Source: an uncultured Lachnospiraceae bacterium (GTDB lineage Bacteria; Bacillota; Clostridia; Lachnospirales; Lachnospiraceae). From it: DNA of 64,000 nt. The stretch's first letter is position 1; the number at the start of each line of letters is the position of its first letter. Positions 24,654-32,877 of the stretch are shown here, in pieces. The stretch covers positions 104,496-168,495 of the forward strand of contig CAJUTQ010000103.1 in the NCBI GenBank assembly GCA_910589265.1. Direction: 5' to 3'. Below the pieces are notes generated by a model that did not search any database, was not told the origin of the DNA, and saw only the letters and a program-made list of their open reading frames with translations. The position numbers and the translations under genes were made by a program.

Positions 24654-26300
24654 TCAATCTTCTGGCAAAATACAGGGATAATATTCTTTCTCTTTTTGAT
24701 GAGACTCTATATATTCCATAAAAAGCTTTTTTATCCACTCATTTACATTATACCTTTCATCCTCTGCACCTTTTTCACAAATAAGCTCCTCCACTAATGT
24801 TGCAAATTTAAAATCCCTTTTTAAAATATCTTTTAATTGCTCCCTGCTAAATTCTAAAAACTCTGGTATAGAGTTTTCATATCCATAGGCCTTTTTAAAG
24901 GAGGAAAAGATCATGTTCAGCCTTGTTTCATCCCATAAGGTCATAGCTTCTGTAAACCGTACACAAGCTACAGGAGTTTGATCATTACCTGTAATATATT
25001 TCATTCCATCTGGTGTAAGGGCTGGAAAATAAATTTCAATGCCATTGACTGTCGTAGATTTTAATGAATCCATATACGGTATATCTATCCATCTGCACAA
25101 ACTTTTTAACGTCTCTTCTGGTTTACTCTTTAAATCCTCAAATTTAATGGCTTTTACATTTTCAAATCCTTTTTTCTTTTCCAGCATAATTCCCAATTCA
25201 CTGTTTATAATATGAGAAAAAGCCTCTTTTTTCACTGCGGCGTTATTTTTTTCTTTCATGACAAAACGCCTAATCCAAGAATAACAGTGCTGTACTGGCT
25301 CTCTAATAATGATTAGATTTTCCACTCTTTTAAATTCATCAGCATTTAAATGGGCATACATTGTAGATGGGTCGTAATTAGGCAAATGCATATGGTAAAA
25401 AATCCAATACTCTGTATTTTTCTCCTTTTTCTTTCCTAGACAATTATTGTAAGCTGCAAAGTATACTTTTAACATATGTGCATAAGATTTTAGCTTCCTG
25501 TTATCTCCCAACTGTAATTTCAACTGTTGTATAAATATGGTTGGATCAATGTAAATGTCTTTTATAAAATGTCCTTCTTGATTTACACAATACCCTTGAA
25601 ACCTATGTTGCCCTACACAGTATAGTTCTTCAAATTCTGAATGGAGATATCCAAGCATTTGCGCCATCATCTCAATAAGAAGCTCATCCCCTTCTAAATA
25701 TTGCATTCTATTCACATAGACGTTCTCTAAGGTTTCACTATATGGCAGACATAGTATATTTCTATGTCCGTCAAGGAGCTGCTCCAAATAATAACTTCCA
25801 GAATTGGACATATTATTAAACAAAATGATATTTTGGATATCCTCCTCCTTTATGTTATCCTCTATTTCTCTAGCTTCTCCAACTTGATCCAGACTGGAAA
25901 TGTCCAGAAGAAACACATAATATAGTATACGAAGCTCTGTATTTCTGTCATACACACCTAAACTTTTTAAACGCTCCACCATATGCTTTTGCTTTTCTCT
26001 ATCCCAGGAACCCTTTTTTTTCGTCTCGTCAATGCAGACAATGTAAACTGCCTCTGGATACCTTTCCACTCCTTGTTCCAAGGAATATATAGGAAGGTCA
26101 TTTTTCTTCTGATTCCATTTTTCAGGATTGTCATCACAATAGCATGTTGGTGTTATTCCCAATTTTTGAAATACTTTGAAAGCCACTTCTCCCCAATAGC
26201 CAGCTCCATAAAGACATAACCCTCTTTTTTTTCCTTTGTCTACACATTCTAAAATACTTCTATGCCACATATCTTTTTCCAACTCTTCCTTTTCTAACAA
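24654..26300 (-). CDS. Sulfotransferase-fold protein with N-terminal Rossmann domain; candidate phosphoramidoyl transferase
   Basis: 548 residues. TTG at 26300 has AAAGGG at good spacing; ATG at 26270 is an alternative start. Residues about 25-130 form a Rossmann-type domain (LCLYGAGYWGEVAFKVFQ, YCDDNPEKW), as often seen fused to glycan enzymes. From about 155 the protein looks like a PAPS-type sulfotransferase. NNMSNSGSYYLEQLLDGH is in the position of the 5'-phosphosulfate loop, and LIIIREPVQHCYSWIRRF resembles the 3'-phosphate motif (R...S). It lies 29 bases upstream of the glutamine kinase, with no sulfate activation genes nearby. Since the Cj1415 product is 3'-phospho-CDP-phosphoramidate, a PAPS look-alike, transfer of phosphoramidate is the proposed role (inference). 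Confidence 0.68.
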   Translation of the reverse strand: MLEKEELEKDMWHRSILECVDKGKKRGLCLYGAGYWGEVAFKVFQKLGITPTCYCDDNPEKWNQKKNDLPIYSLEQGVERYPEAVYIVCIDETKKKGSWDREKQKHMVERLKSLGVYDRNTELRILYYVFLLDISSLDQVGEAREIEDNIKEEDIQNIILFNNMSNSGSYYLEQLLDGHRNILCLPYSETLENVYVNRMQYLEGDELLIEMMAQMLGYLHSEFEELYCVGQHRFQGYCVNQEGHFIKDIYIDPTIFIQQLKLQLGDNRKLKSYAHMLKVYFAAYNNCLGKKKEKNTEYWIFYHMHLPNYDPSTMYAHLNADEFKRVENLIIIREPVQHCYSWIRRFVMKEKNNAAVKKEAFSHIINSELGIMLEKKKGFENVKAIKFEDLKSKPEETLKSLCRWIDIPYMDSLKSTTVNGIEIYFPALTPDGMKYITGNDQTPVACVRFTEAMTLWDETRLNMIFSSFKKAYGYENSIPEFLEFSREQLKDILKRDFKFATLVEELICEKGAEDERYNVNEWIKKLFMEYIESHQKEKEYYPCILPED

Positions 26301-26304
26301 GTTT

Positions 26305-27444
26305 TTATCCCTTTAATATGTTTTTTAAAGTAGTAACAACATACGCAAGCTCCTCATCTGTAATACCTGTGGAGCTAGGCAAGGTTAGTATTTCTTCCCA
26401 AATCCTTTCTGACACTGGCATATTCGATCTTTGTGCATGTTTGTAAGGCTTTTGCAAATGTACTGGCTTCCAAAAGGTTCTTGCCTCTATATCCTTTTCC
26501 TTTAAAGCAGTACATATCTCTTTTACCTTATATCTCCTTCCTAAGACAACTCCTGAAAACCAACATGCACTCTTTGCCCAGTCTGCATCAGGGAAAAGGG
26601 AAACCTCTTCTATGTCTTTTAGCTGGCTGTTATAATAGTCTCGAATTCTTCTTTTTTTGTCCACAAATTCGTAAACCCTCTCTAACTGGGCACAGCCTAC
26701 AGCTGCCTGTAAATTGGTCATCCTATTATTATAACCAACCATATCATGTTCATAGTCTATGCCACATCTTGCTGTTGTAGCTAGATGTCTTGCCCTTTCT
26801 ATGAGCTCTTTATTATTACTCACAATGGCTCCCCCACCGCCGCATGTTATTGTTTTGTTTCCATTAAAAGAAAAGACTGTGGCATCAGCAATACTCCCTA
26901 TATTCCCTCCATTATATTGGGCTCCAATAGCTGCCGCTCCATCGGCAATAAGAGGCAGCTGATACTTTTCCCCAATCTCCCTAAGCCTGTCCATCATTGC
27001 GGGAAGTCCTAATGTATATACAGGCATAATAGCCGCCACCCTTTTGCCTGTTTCCTTGTGGTACCATTGACCATTTTTCTCATATGTCTTCTCTTCTAGT
27101 TCCTTCTCCAATACAAAAGGATCCATTGTCCAGGATATTTCTGAAACGTCTATAAGCCAAGGCTCTGCTCCGCAATGGGCAACTGCGTTGGCTGTTGCAA
27201 TAAAAGTAAAAGATGGGATGCAGACTAGCTCTCCCCTCTCAACTCCCCCTGCCCGTAAAGCCATATGGAGGCCTGCGGTTCCTGACGATACAGCTGTTGC
27301 ATACTTTGCCTCTACAACATCTGCCACTTCTTGTTCCAGCTTTGTTACAAAGGCTCCAACAGATGAAACAAAGGTAGTGTCAATGCATTCGTTTAAATAT
27401 TTTCTCTCATTTCCCGTCAAGTTTGGTTCTGCTAAAAAAATCAT
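26305..27444 (-). CDS. legC: LegC-type aminotransferase (DegT/DnrJ/EryC1 family)
   Basis: 379 residues. A PLP-dependent sugar aminotransferase whose Schiff-base lysine lies in FSFNGNKTITCGGGGAI, the arrangement typical of LegC, which aminates C4 of the 4-keto-6-deoxy-GlcNAc nucleotide in legionaminic acid synthesis. Other family motifs are SSGTAGLHMALRAGGV, IPSFTFIATANAVAHCGAEP and GYNNRMTNLQAAVGCAQLE. It overlaps the LegB stop by four bases and is followed by the sulfotransferase-like gene. Nucleotide-sugar specificity (GDP or UDP) cannot be read from the sequence. Confidence 0.85.
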   Translation of the reverse strand: MIFLAEPNLTGNERKYLNECIDTTFVSSVGAFVTKLEQEVADVVEAKYATAVSSGTAGLHMALRAGGVERGELVCIPSFTFIATANAVAHCGAEPWLIDVSEISWTMDPFVLEKELEEKTYEKNGQWYHKETGKRVAAIMPVYTLGLPAMMDRLREIGEKYQLPLIADGAAAIGAQYNGGNIGSIADATVFSFNGNKTITCGGGGAIVSNNKELIERARHLATTARCGIDYEHDMVGYNNRMTNLQAAVGCAQLERVYEFVDKKRRIRDYYNSQLKDIEEVSLFPDADWAKSACWFSGVVLGRRYKVKEICTALKEKDIEARTFWKPVHLQKPYKHAQRSNMPVSERIWEEILTLPSSTGITDEELAYVVTTLKNILKG

Positions 27445-28430
27445 TTTGCTCCTCTCTCTACCCCGCTAAATATATTCTCTTTATACCATTCAAAAGTTTT
27501 TTTAACTCCTTCCTCTAGAGAAATTTTTGGCGTAAACCCAATACATTCCTTTGTCTTTTCCATATTAGGACATCTGCGTTCAGGGGAGCCTGAAGTATTT
27601 TCCATATTTTGAACTTCATAAGGTTTTTCCACTGTTTTTAAAATAATCTCAGCTAACGCCCCCATAGCTATTTCTGGCTCTTGGTTGCCCACATTGTATG
27701 CCTGTCCCAGAGATTTTGAACTTTCTGCCAGCATCCTTATCATTTCCACTGCATCAGAAATATAGCAAAAAGTTCTTTTATGAGTAGGCGAAAATACTTC
27801 CAGTTTCCCTTTTCCTTCATCAAACCAAGCTTTTCTTAAAAGCTCTGGAATCACATGAGACATTCCCATTCTTGGGCCATAAAAATTATGAGGACGTATA
27901 ATTGTAAATGGCAGCCTGCTTTGATTCATCACAGCTTCTCCATATATTTTTGACAACATATAGGAAGTCCTTGGGTGTTCCAAAGGGGTCAATGTAAGAG
28001 GGGTACTTTCTGGAGTTGGGATTTCCATATGAAAATATTGAAGAGTTCCTCCATAAACTTCACTTGTGGAAGCAAATACAAATCTTTTTAATTGAGTCTG
28101 TTTTTTTGCAAAGTCAATGGTGTTAAATAAAAGGAGCATATTATTTCTCAAAACTTCATCTGGCTTATTCAGTACATTTTGTACCCCTATAATAGCTGCT
28201 AAATGATAAATGTAATCGTACTCTCCTTTGATTTTTTCAAAACTAGAACTATCTTGCAAATCTAAGGATAGTAATGTAACCTTATCATTTTTCTCTAATT
28301 CTTCCAAGCTGGAATCCTTTACACCTCGCTCAAAATTATCTACTAATGTAATTTCATAATGGTGATCCAGCAAGTCTTTTGCCAGATGGTATCCAATAAA
28401 TCCAGCTCCGCCTGTAATTAATGCTCTCAA
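27441..28430 (-). CDS. legB: NAD-dependent sugar epimerase/dehydratase, LegB-like
   Basis: 329 residues, extended short-chain dehydrogenase. ITGGAGFIGYHLAKDLLDHH (NAD loop), YHLAAIIGVQNVL, FASTSEVYGGTLQYF, catalytic YMLSK and IIRPHNFYGPRMGMSHVIPE. The TTG start has GGAGG nine bases upstream, and the gene overlaps the dehydrogenase stop by four bases. Its position between LegG and LegC homologues suggests LegB, the 4,6-dehydratase acting on the GlcNAc nucleotide. The adjacent nucleotide-sugar dehydrogenase leaves open a uronate epimerase or decarboxylase role. The lack of other dehydratases in the module favours LegB. Confidence 0.72.
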   Translation of the reverse strand: MRALITGGAGFIGYHLAKDLLDHHYEITLVDNFERGVKDSSLEELEKNDKVTLLSLDLQDSSSFEKIKGEYDYIYHLAAIIGVQNVLNKPDEVLRNNMLLLFNTIDFAKKQTQLKRFVFASTSEVYGGTLQYFHMEIPTPESTPLTLTPLEHPRTSYMLSKIYGEAVMNQSRLPFTIIRPHNFYGPRMGMSHVIPELLRKAWFDEGKGKLEVFSPTHKRTFCYISDAVEMIRMLAESSKSLGQAYNVGNQEPEIAMGALAEIILKTVEKPYEVQNMENTSGSPERRCPNMEKTKECIGFTPKISLEEGVKKTFEWYKENIFSGVERGAK

Positions 28431-29833
28431 ACTTTATGTCCTCCTCTTCCAATTCCTGCAAACTTATAATGTCCATGGCTTATATCTTGTATTTGTTTAT
28501 TTGTCAAAACTCGGTTTGCATCAAATATTAATATTTCATTCTTACCAATCCAGCTCTTAAAATCTATTTGCGCATACTCCTTATGGGCAACAGTAAATAC
28601 AACTGCATCAAACCCATCACTGGGTGGAATTTCCTTTCCAACTTTTATCCCCATTTCTTTCCATTCACTTACAAGGGGATCTTGAAAAGTCAATTCTCCC
28701 TCTCTCCTCATTGCTTCCCTGGCAAATATTTCTGTCGGTGAATATCTAGTATCCCCCACATCTTGTCGATAGCTCACTCCAAGCACTAATATTTTTTTTC
28801 CCAAGAGGCTTCCCCCTAAGAGTTCTTGTATTTTGTCTAAAGAAACAATGGGCATTTCATTGTTCATCTCCACTGCTTTCGTGCAAAAGGGAAATTCTAA
28901 TCCTGAAAGCTCTAAAATATCTTTTGCACCTAAGGCTGCAAAAAAAGGATCTTTCGTAAGGCAGTATCCCCCCACTCCAAAACCTGGCTGTCGAATATTG
29001 GAATGAGTTGGTCTCATTCGAATAGCATCCACCACTTCAAATAAATCAAACTCTGCCTTTTCTGAAAAACGTCCCCACTCTTCCATAAATGCTATGGTAA
29101 CAGCCCTATAAGAATTCTCTAGTACCTTTGCTGTCTCTGAGGCAGTTGTGCAAGATAATCTTGTCAAGGGATATTGTTCCACATGAATTACATTGGATAA
29201 AAATTCTTTGCACATATCTGCTGACCTATCATTAATGCCTGCAAACACCCTCCAATAATTGACAATGGAGTTATAATAATCTGCTCCCGGCATAACTCTT
29301 TCATAGGAATGGGCTAATAAAACTTCCTCCTCTTCCATCCCTCTTTTTTTAAATTCTTCCTCTAAAATTGGTTTAATTACCTTCTCACAAGTCCCTGGAG
29401 GAACTGTTGTCTCTACAATTAAAAGGCTTCCCTTTTTCATTTTACTTCCTATTGTATGCATTGCCTCTTTATACATATTCAAATTTAAGTAAGGCTCTTT
29501 ATCTTCTTTATAACTTACGTCCAGATTAATATCGCTTAAAATAATGTCTGCTTCTCCAAACCATTGGGAATCTGTTGTTGCCAGCAAATTTTTGTTTTTA
29601 ACACATGTTTTATGAGCTCTGCTCAGTTTTTCATCTACATTTTCAAAAGGAAAAATCCCTTTATTCATAGCATTTGTTTTTTCTATTCCTTGCTCATTTG
29701 GCAATTCTATACCAATTACATTGTATATGGGCTCGCCTTTTTTATCTTTTGCATTTGCTACTGCAATTGCCATTGCTGCCCCCACAAATCCTAAGCCTTG
29801 TATGCAAACTAACGGTCTCTTTGTGTCAAACAC
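28427..29833 (-). CDS. Nucleotide-sugar dehydrogenase (UDP-glucose/UDP-HexNAc 6-dehydrogenase family)
   Basis: 468 residues. Two Rossmann domains flank the catalytic centre. The N-terminal QGLGFVGAAMAIAVANA binds NAD. VETTVPPGTCEKV and ASETAKVLENSYRAV are family motifs, and the catalytic Cys lies in GFGVGGYCLTKDPFF. The C-terminal domain has KKILVLGVSYRQDVGDTRYS and DAVVFTVAHKEY. It oxidises the C6 hydroxyl of a UDP-sugar to the uronate in two NAD-dependent steps. GTG start with AGGAGG upstream. It is an odd member of a legionaminic acid operon, which needs no uronate, so it probably serves a second sugar or a modified route. Confidence 0.85.
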   Translation of the reverse strand: MFDTKRPLVCIQGLGFVGAAMAIAVANAKDKKGEPIYNVIGIELPNEQGIEKTNAMNKGIFPFENVDEKLSRAHKTCVKNKNLLATTDSQWFGEADIILSDINLDVSYKEDKEPYLNLNMYKEAMHTIGSKMKKGSLLIVETTVPPGTCEKVIKPILEEEFKKRGMEEEEVLLAHSYERVMPGADYYNSIVNYWRVFAGINDRSADMCKEFLSNVIHVEQYPLTRLSCTTASETAKVLENSYRAVTIAFMEEWGRFSEKAEFDLFEVVDAIRMRPTHSNIRQPGFGVGGYCLTKDPFFAALGAKDILELSGLEFPFCTKAVEMNNEMPIVSLDKIQELLGGSLLGKKILVLGVSYRQDVGDTRYSPTEIFAREAMRREGELTFQDPLVSEWKEMGIKVGKEIPPSDGFDAVVFTVAHKEYAQIDFKSWIGKNEILIFDANRVLTNKQIQDISHGHYKFAGIGRGGHKV

Positions 29834-29834
29834 T

Positions 29835-31007
29835 TTATTTCCCTCCTATATCGTAAAAGGTTTTCTTTAAATAAATAGAGCCCTCTGACATAAATTTATC
29901 AATCTTTTCTGAGATTTTATCTGTTGCCTGCCCCTCCCCATAAGGGTTTACAGCAGTAGCAGCAATTTCTTTAAATTCCTTTGACAATGCTTTTTTCATA
30001 GCTTTTACAATATCCTGTCTGTCGGCTTTACAGTTGATTACACTGGACGCCTGTATCCTTCCCTTTTGCCTGTCACCAATATTCACTGTGGGAATTTGAA
30101 AGGAAGGAACTTCTAGTATGCCGCTACTGGAGTTGCCTACAACCATTTCTGCGTCTCTAACTGCATTTAAATATTTTGTCATTCCCAGGGAATCAAAAAG
30201 AACTGTATGAGGGTTATTCTTCACATATCTTTCCAACAACTGATTCATTTTTCTTCCCCCTTCGTCTGCATTGGACTTCGTTATAATAAAGTTCATTTGG
30301 GGAAATTCCTGCAGAGCTAATAAAAGCTCTTCCATCTGACGTTCCCCAGTTCCCTCTTCCAATGTCACTGGATGAAAGGTTACAACTCCATATGGGGTCT
30401 CCCTATTCCATGAAAGATTTAACTTGCCAAACAACTCATCTTTTGACATTTTTTTCAAGTGAACAATGTTTTCTACCCCTAATCCCCCTACATTGAATAC
30501 CCTTTTAGGATCCTCACCCAATTGGATAACCCTTCTTCTATATTCCTCGCAGCTTGTAAAATGTAAATAACTCATTTTCGAAACAGCATGTCTTATACAT
30601 TCATCAATAGCTCCTTCTGTTGTCTCCCCTCCATGGATGTGGATGATAGGAATTCTCTCATTCATAGCGGCTATACAGACCGCTAATGTCTCATATCGAT
30701 CTCCTAGTACAACTAACATCTTTGGATTAGAAGCTGCAAAATAATCTGCAAATTTTATAATAGCTTCCGCCATAGCCTTGGAAATGCCCCCTGCTGTATC
30801 TTCTTTAGATAAAATTGGAATTTTTGTATCCACCCTATATCCGTCTTCTTCAATTTCTTTTAATGTATATCCAAAAGATGAAGATAAATGCATGCCTGTA
30901 ACGGCAATTCGAACATCATATTCCTTTTCTATGAGCTTTCCAATTAATCTTTTTAGCAAACCATATTCTGCCCTTGTGGCTGTCATTATGCAAATTTTTT
31001 CTCTCAT
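29835..31007 (-). CDS. legG: Hydrolysing UDP/GDP-sugar 2-epimerase, NeuC/LegG-like
   Basis: 390 residues from the ATG at 31007; the ATG nine bases upstream abuts the GGGGG ribosome site. GT-B-fold 2-epimerase: CIMTATRAEYGLLKRLI at the N-terminus, VVLGDRYETLAVCIAAM, IHIHGGETTEGAIDECIRHA, GNSSSGILEVPSFQIPTVNI. In nonulosonate pathways this enzyme inverts C2 and releases the nucleotide, giving the free ManNAc-type or 2,4-diacetamido hexose used by the NeuB/LegI synthase, which lies just upstream. In a Leg-type cluster LegG is the better label, but a NeuC role (sialic acid) cannot be excluded. Confidence 0.85.
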   Translation of the reverse strand: MREKICIMTATRAEYGLLKRLIGKLIEKEYDVRIAVTGMHLSSSFGYTLKEIEEDGYRVDTKIPILSKEDTAGGISKAMAEAIIKFADYFAASNPKMLVVLGDRYETLAVCIAAMNERIPIIHIHGGETTEGAIDECIRHAVSKMSYLHFTSCEEYRRRVIQLGEDPKRVFNVGGLGVENIVHLKKMSKDELFGKLNLSWNRETPYGVVTFHPVTLEEGTGERQMEELLLALQEFPQMNFIITKSNADEGGRKMNQLLERYVKNNPHTVLFDSLGMTKYLNAVRDAEMVVGNSSSGILEVPSFQIPTVNIGDRQKGRIQASSVINCKADRQDIVKAMKKALSKEFKEIAATAVNPYGEGQATDKISEKIDKFMSEGSIYLKKTFYDIGGK

Positions 31008-31016
31008 CACTTCCAT

Positions 31017-31102
31017 CCCCCATTCTTTGCCCAGCCTAGGAATTTAGGAGCAAGTACAATCGCCCTAAGGCGTTATATAACATGCTCTGCAAACTACCAA
31101 CA
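31017..31102 (-). other. Gap between legI and legG
   Basis: 86 bases without a recognisable gene. A short reading, AIVLAPKFLGWAKN, ends at the legG ribosome site and looks protein-like, but it is too short to assign. No terminator is visible, so the two genes are probably co-transcribed. Confidence 0.3.
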
Positions 31103-32101
31103 TTACCATTTAATCATATCGTCTATCTCATAGTCTCTATCTGACTTTGTTCCAATTACTTCGTTCCACCGCATGGGTGAAACCCCATAGCCAGGTCTCT
31201 TTGTTGTTATATTTTCCTCTGTAAATGCTTCTCCCTTTTTTATTTTTTTTGAAGCAACAATGCTTTTCCTAACAAACTCTATATTCTTTTTCTCAGATTC
31301 TGAAGTAAATTTTTTTCCATCCCCTAAGGCAAGTTCTATATTTCTAATAGAGCGAACCATTTCCTTTAGCTCATCTGGTTCTAAGCTCGCTTTGTGATCT
31401 GGCCCTTCCATATTTTTATCCAATGTAAAATGTTTCTCTATTACAACAGCCCCTAAAGCCGCTGCTCCAATTGCCGCCTCAATACCTTCTGAGTGATCAG
31501 AATAGCCTACTGGAAGTTGAAGCTCTCTTTCCATTGTTTTCATTGCCTGTAAATTCACATCCTTCATAGGCGTTGGATATTCTGTATTGCAGTGAAGTAT
31601 TGTTATTTCCTTTGCTCCATTCTCTTTTAATACCCCTACTGCCTCTTTTACTTCTTCCATTTGGCTCATTCCTGTTGACAGTATGACATCTTTTTTCTTT
31701 TCTCCTATACGCTTTAAGTAAGGATAATTCGTAATTTCTCCAGAAGGAATTTTCAAAATATTTATGCCTAATTGATCCAGAAATTCAATACTTTCTATAT
31801 CAAAAGGTGTGGATAAAAACAAAATGCCCTTTGTCTTGCAATAATCAAGAAGTTCAAAATGAGCCTCATAAGACAATTCTAGTTTTCTTAGCATTTCATA
31901 CTGGGTTTCTTCTCCCCCTGTCATCCTTACCTGGTATTCTGGCTTCTTTGTTTTCTCGCAAAGGAGATTCTTCACTCGAAATGTTTGGAACTTTACTGCA
32001 TCTGCTCCTGCCTTGGCAGCTACGTCTACTAGCTTCTTTGCAATATCCATACTTCCATTATGATTGACTCCTGCCTCTGCTATAATAAATATTTTCTTCA
32101 T
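31103..32101 (-). CDS. legI: Nonulosonate synthase, LegI/NeuB family
   Basis: 332 residues from the ATG at 32101 (GGAGAAGACA upstream). The NeuB TIM barrel has FIIAEAGVNHNGSMDIAKKL, GADAVKFQTF, STPFDIESIEFLDQLG, KIPSGEITNYPYL, ILSTGMSQMEEV, LHCNTEYPTPMKDVNL, GYSDHSEGIEAAIGAAALGA and EKHFTLDKNMEGPDHKASLE. The C-terminal antifreeze-like SAF domain has VRKSIVASKKIKKGEAF and KRPGYGVSP. It condenses the hexosamine with phosphoenolpyruvate to give a nine-carbon sugar. Neighbouring LegB/LegC/LegG homologues point to legionaminic acid rather than Neu5Ac. Confidence 0.9.
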   Translation of the reverse strand: MKKIFIIAEAGVNHNGSMDIAKKLVDVAAKAGADAVKFQTFRVKNLLCEKTKKPEYQVRMTGGEETQYEMLRKLELSYEAHFELLDYCKTKGILFLSTPFDIESIEFLDQLGINILKIPSGEITNYPYLKRIGEKKKDVILSTGMSQMEEVKEAVGVLKENGAKEITILHCNTEYPTPMKDVNLQAMKTMERELQLPVGYSDHSEGIEAAIGAAALGAVVIEKHFTLDKNMEGPDHKASLEPDELKEMVRSIRNIELALGDGKKFTSESEKKNIEFVRKSIVASKKIKKGEAFTEENITTKRPGYGVSPMRWNEVIGTKSDRDYEIDDMIKW

Positions 32102-32167
32102 TGTCTTCTCCATTCTGCCGCATCAACAGCACTTCTATATTTTACGGCATATGGATATCCCTTCTGT

Positions 32168-32807
32168 CTATTTAAGGTTTTTCCACACACCACAGGCGGT
32201 ACAGTAATCTGGAACATCCCCTAGAACAATTGCACCTGCACCAACTTTCACCTTGTTTCCCACTGTAAGGCATTGTAAAATTGTTGCGTTTGCCCCAACA
32301 AATGTCTCTTCTCCAATTTTTACAACGCCACATGCAACAGCTCCTACAGAAAGATGGGAGAAATCGCCTAACACACAATCATGCTCTAATACAGCGCCAT
32401 TATTTATAATACACATTTTCCCCACTTGTGCATCTCCATTAACTACTGCATTTCTACCGATGTAAGATCCTTCCCCTATTTGTGCACTTTCTGCAACTAC
32501 TGCCGTTTCATCCACAACGATAGGTAAATGAAAACCAACTTCTTTTAAACGGTGATACAAACGAGTTCTAATATCAGAGGTTCCTAAATATGCCATACAT
32601 ATAAATGCATTTTTTACCCCCCCCCCCATTCAAAAAAAGCTTTTCCAGATCATCATCACTGCCAATTACTTCATAATTTTTATATTTCTTCCCCTTATTT
32701 TCCTCTTTCTCTATGAATCCAACAATACGATACTTGTTTTGTCTTTCTATTGTATCAATAACTCCCTTCGCATGTCCCCCAGAGCCAATTAAAATAATGT
32801 CTTCCAT
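32168..32807 (-). CDS. legH: Phase-variable LegH/NeuD/PglD-type acetyltransferase, frameshifted (off)
   Basis: 640 bases, one over a multiple of three. From the ATG at 32807 (GGAGG seven bases upstream) the first frame gives the Rossmann part: DIILIGSGGHAKGVIDTIE, VIGSDDDLEKLFLNGGGG. It then runs out of the family frame and stops at 32574. The next frame, from the G11 run, gives GGGVKNAFICMAYLGTSDIR and the left-handed beta-helix with hexapeptide repeats: IGEGSYIGRNAVVNGDAQVG, LEHDCVLGDFSHLSVGAV, IGEETFVGANATI. Together they make the normal 212-residue NeuD/PglD family protein. It would acetylate the C4 amine (LegH role) or O-acetylate the nonulosonate (NeuD role). Ten G would restore the frame. 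Confidence 0.88.
32617..32627 (-). repeat. G11 homopolymer that breaks the acetyltransferase frame
   Basis: Eleven C on the plus strand. The coding strand reads AAT GGG GGG GGG GGT AAA AAA TGC and leaves the family frame. With ten G it reads AAT GGG GGG GGG GTA AAA AAT GCA, joining the two halves. It is the longest run in the window. Confidence 0.93.
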
Positions 32808-32877
32808 CCTTCTACCTCCCAGCCCGTTCATAGACTGTATATTATCCATTTACAATTTTTTCTTTTGAAATAGTATT

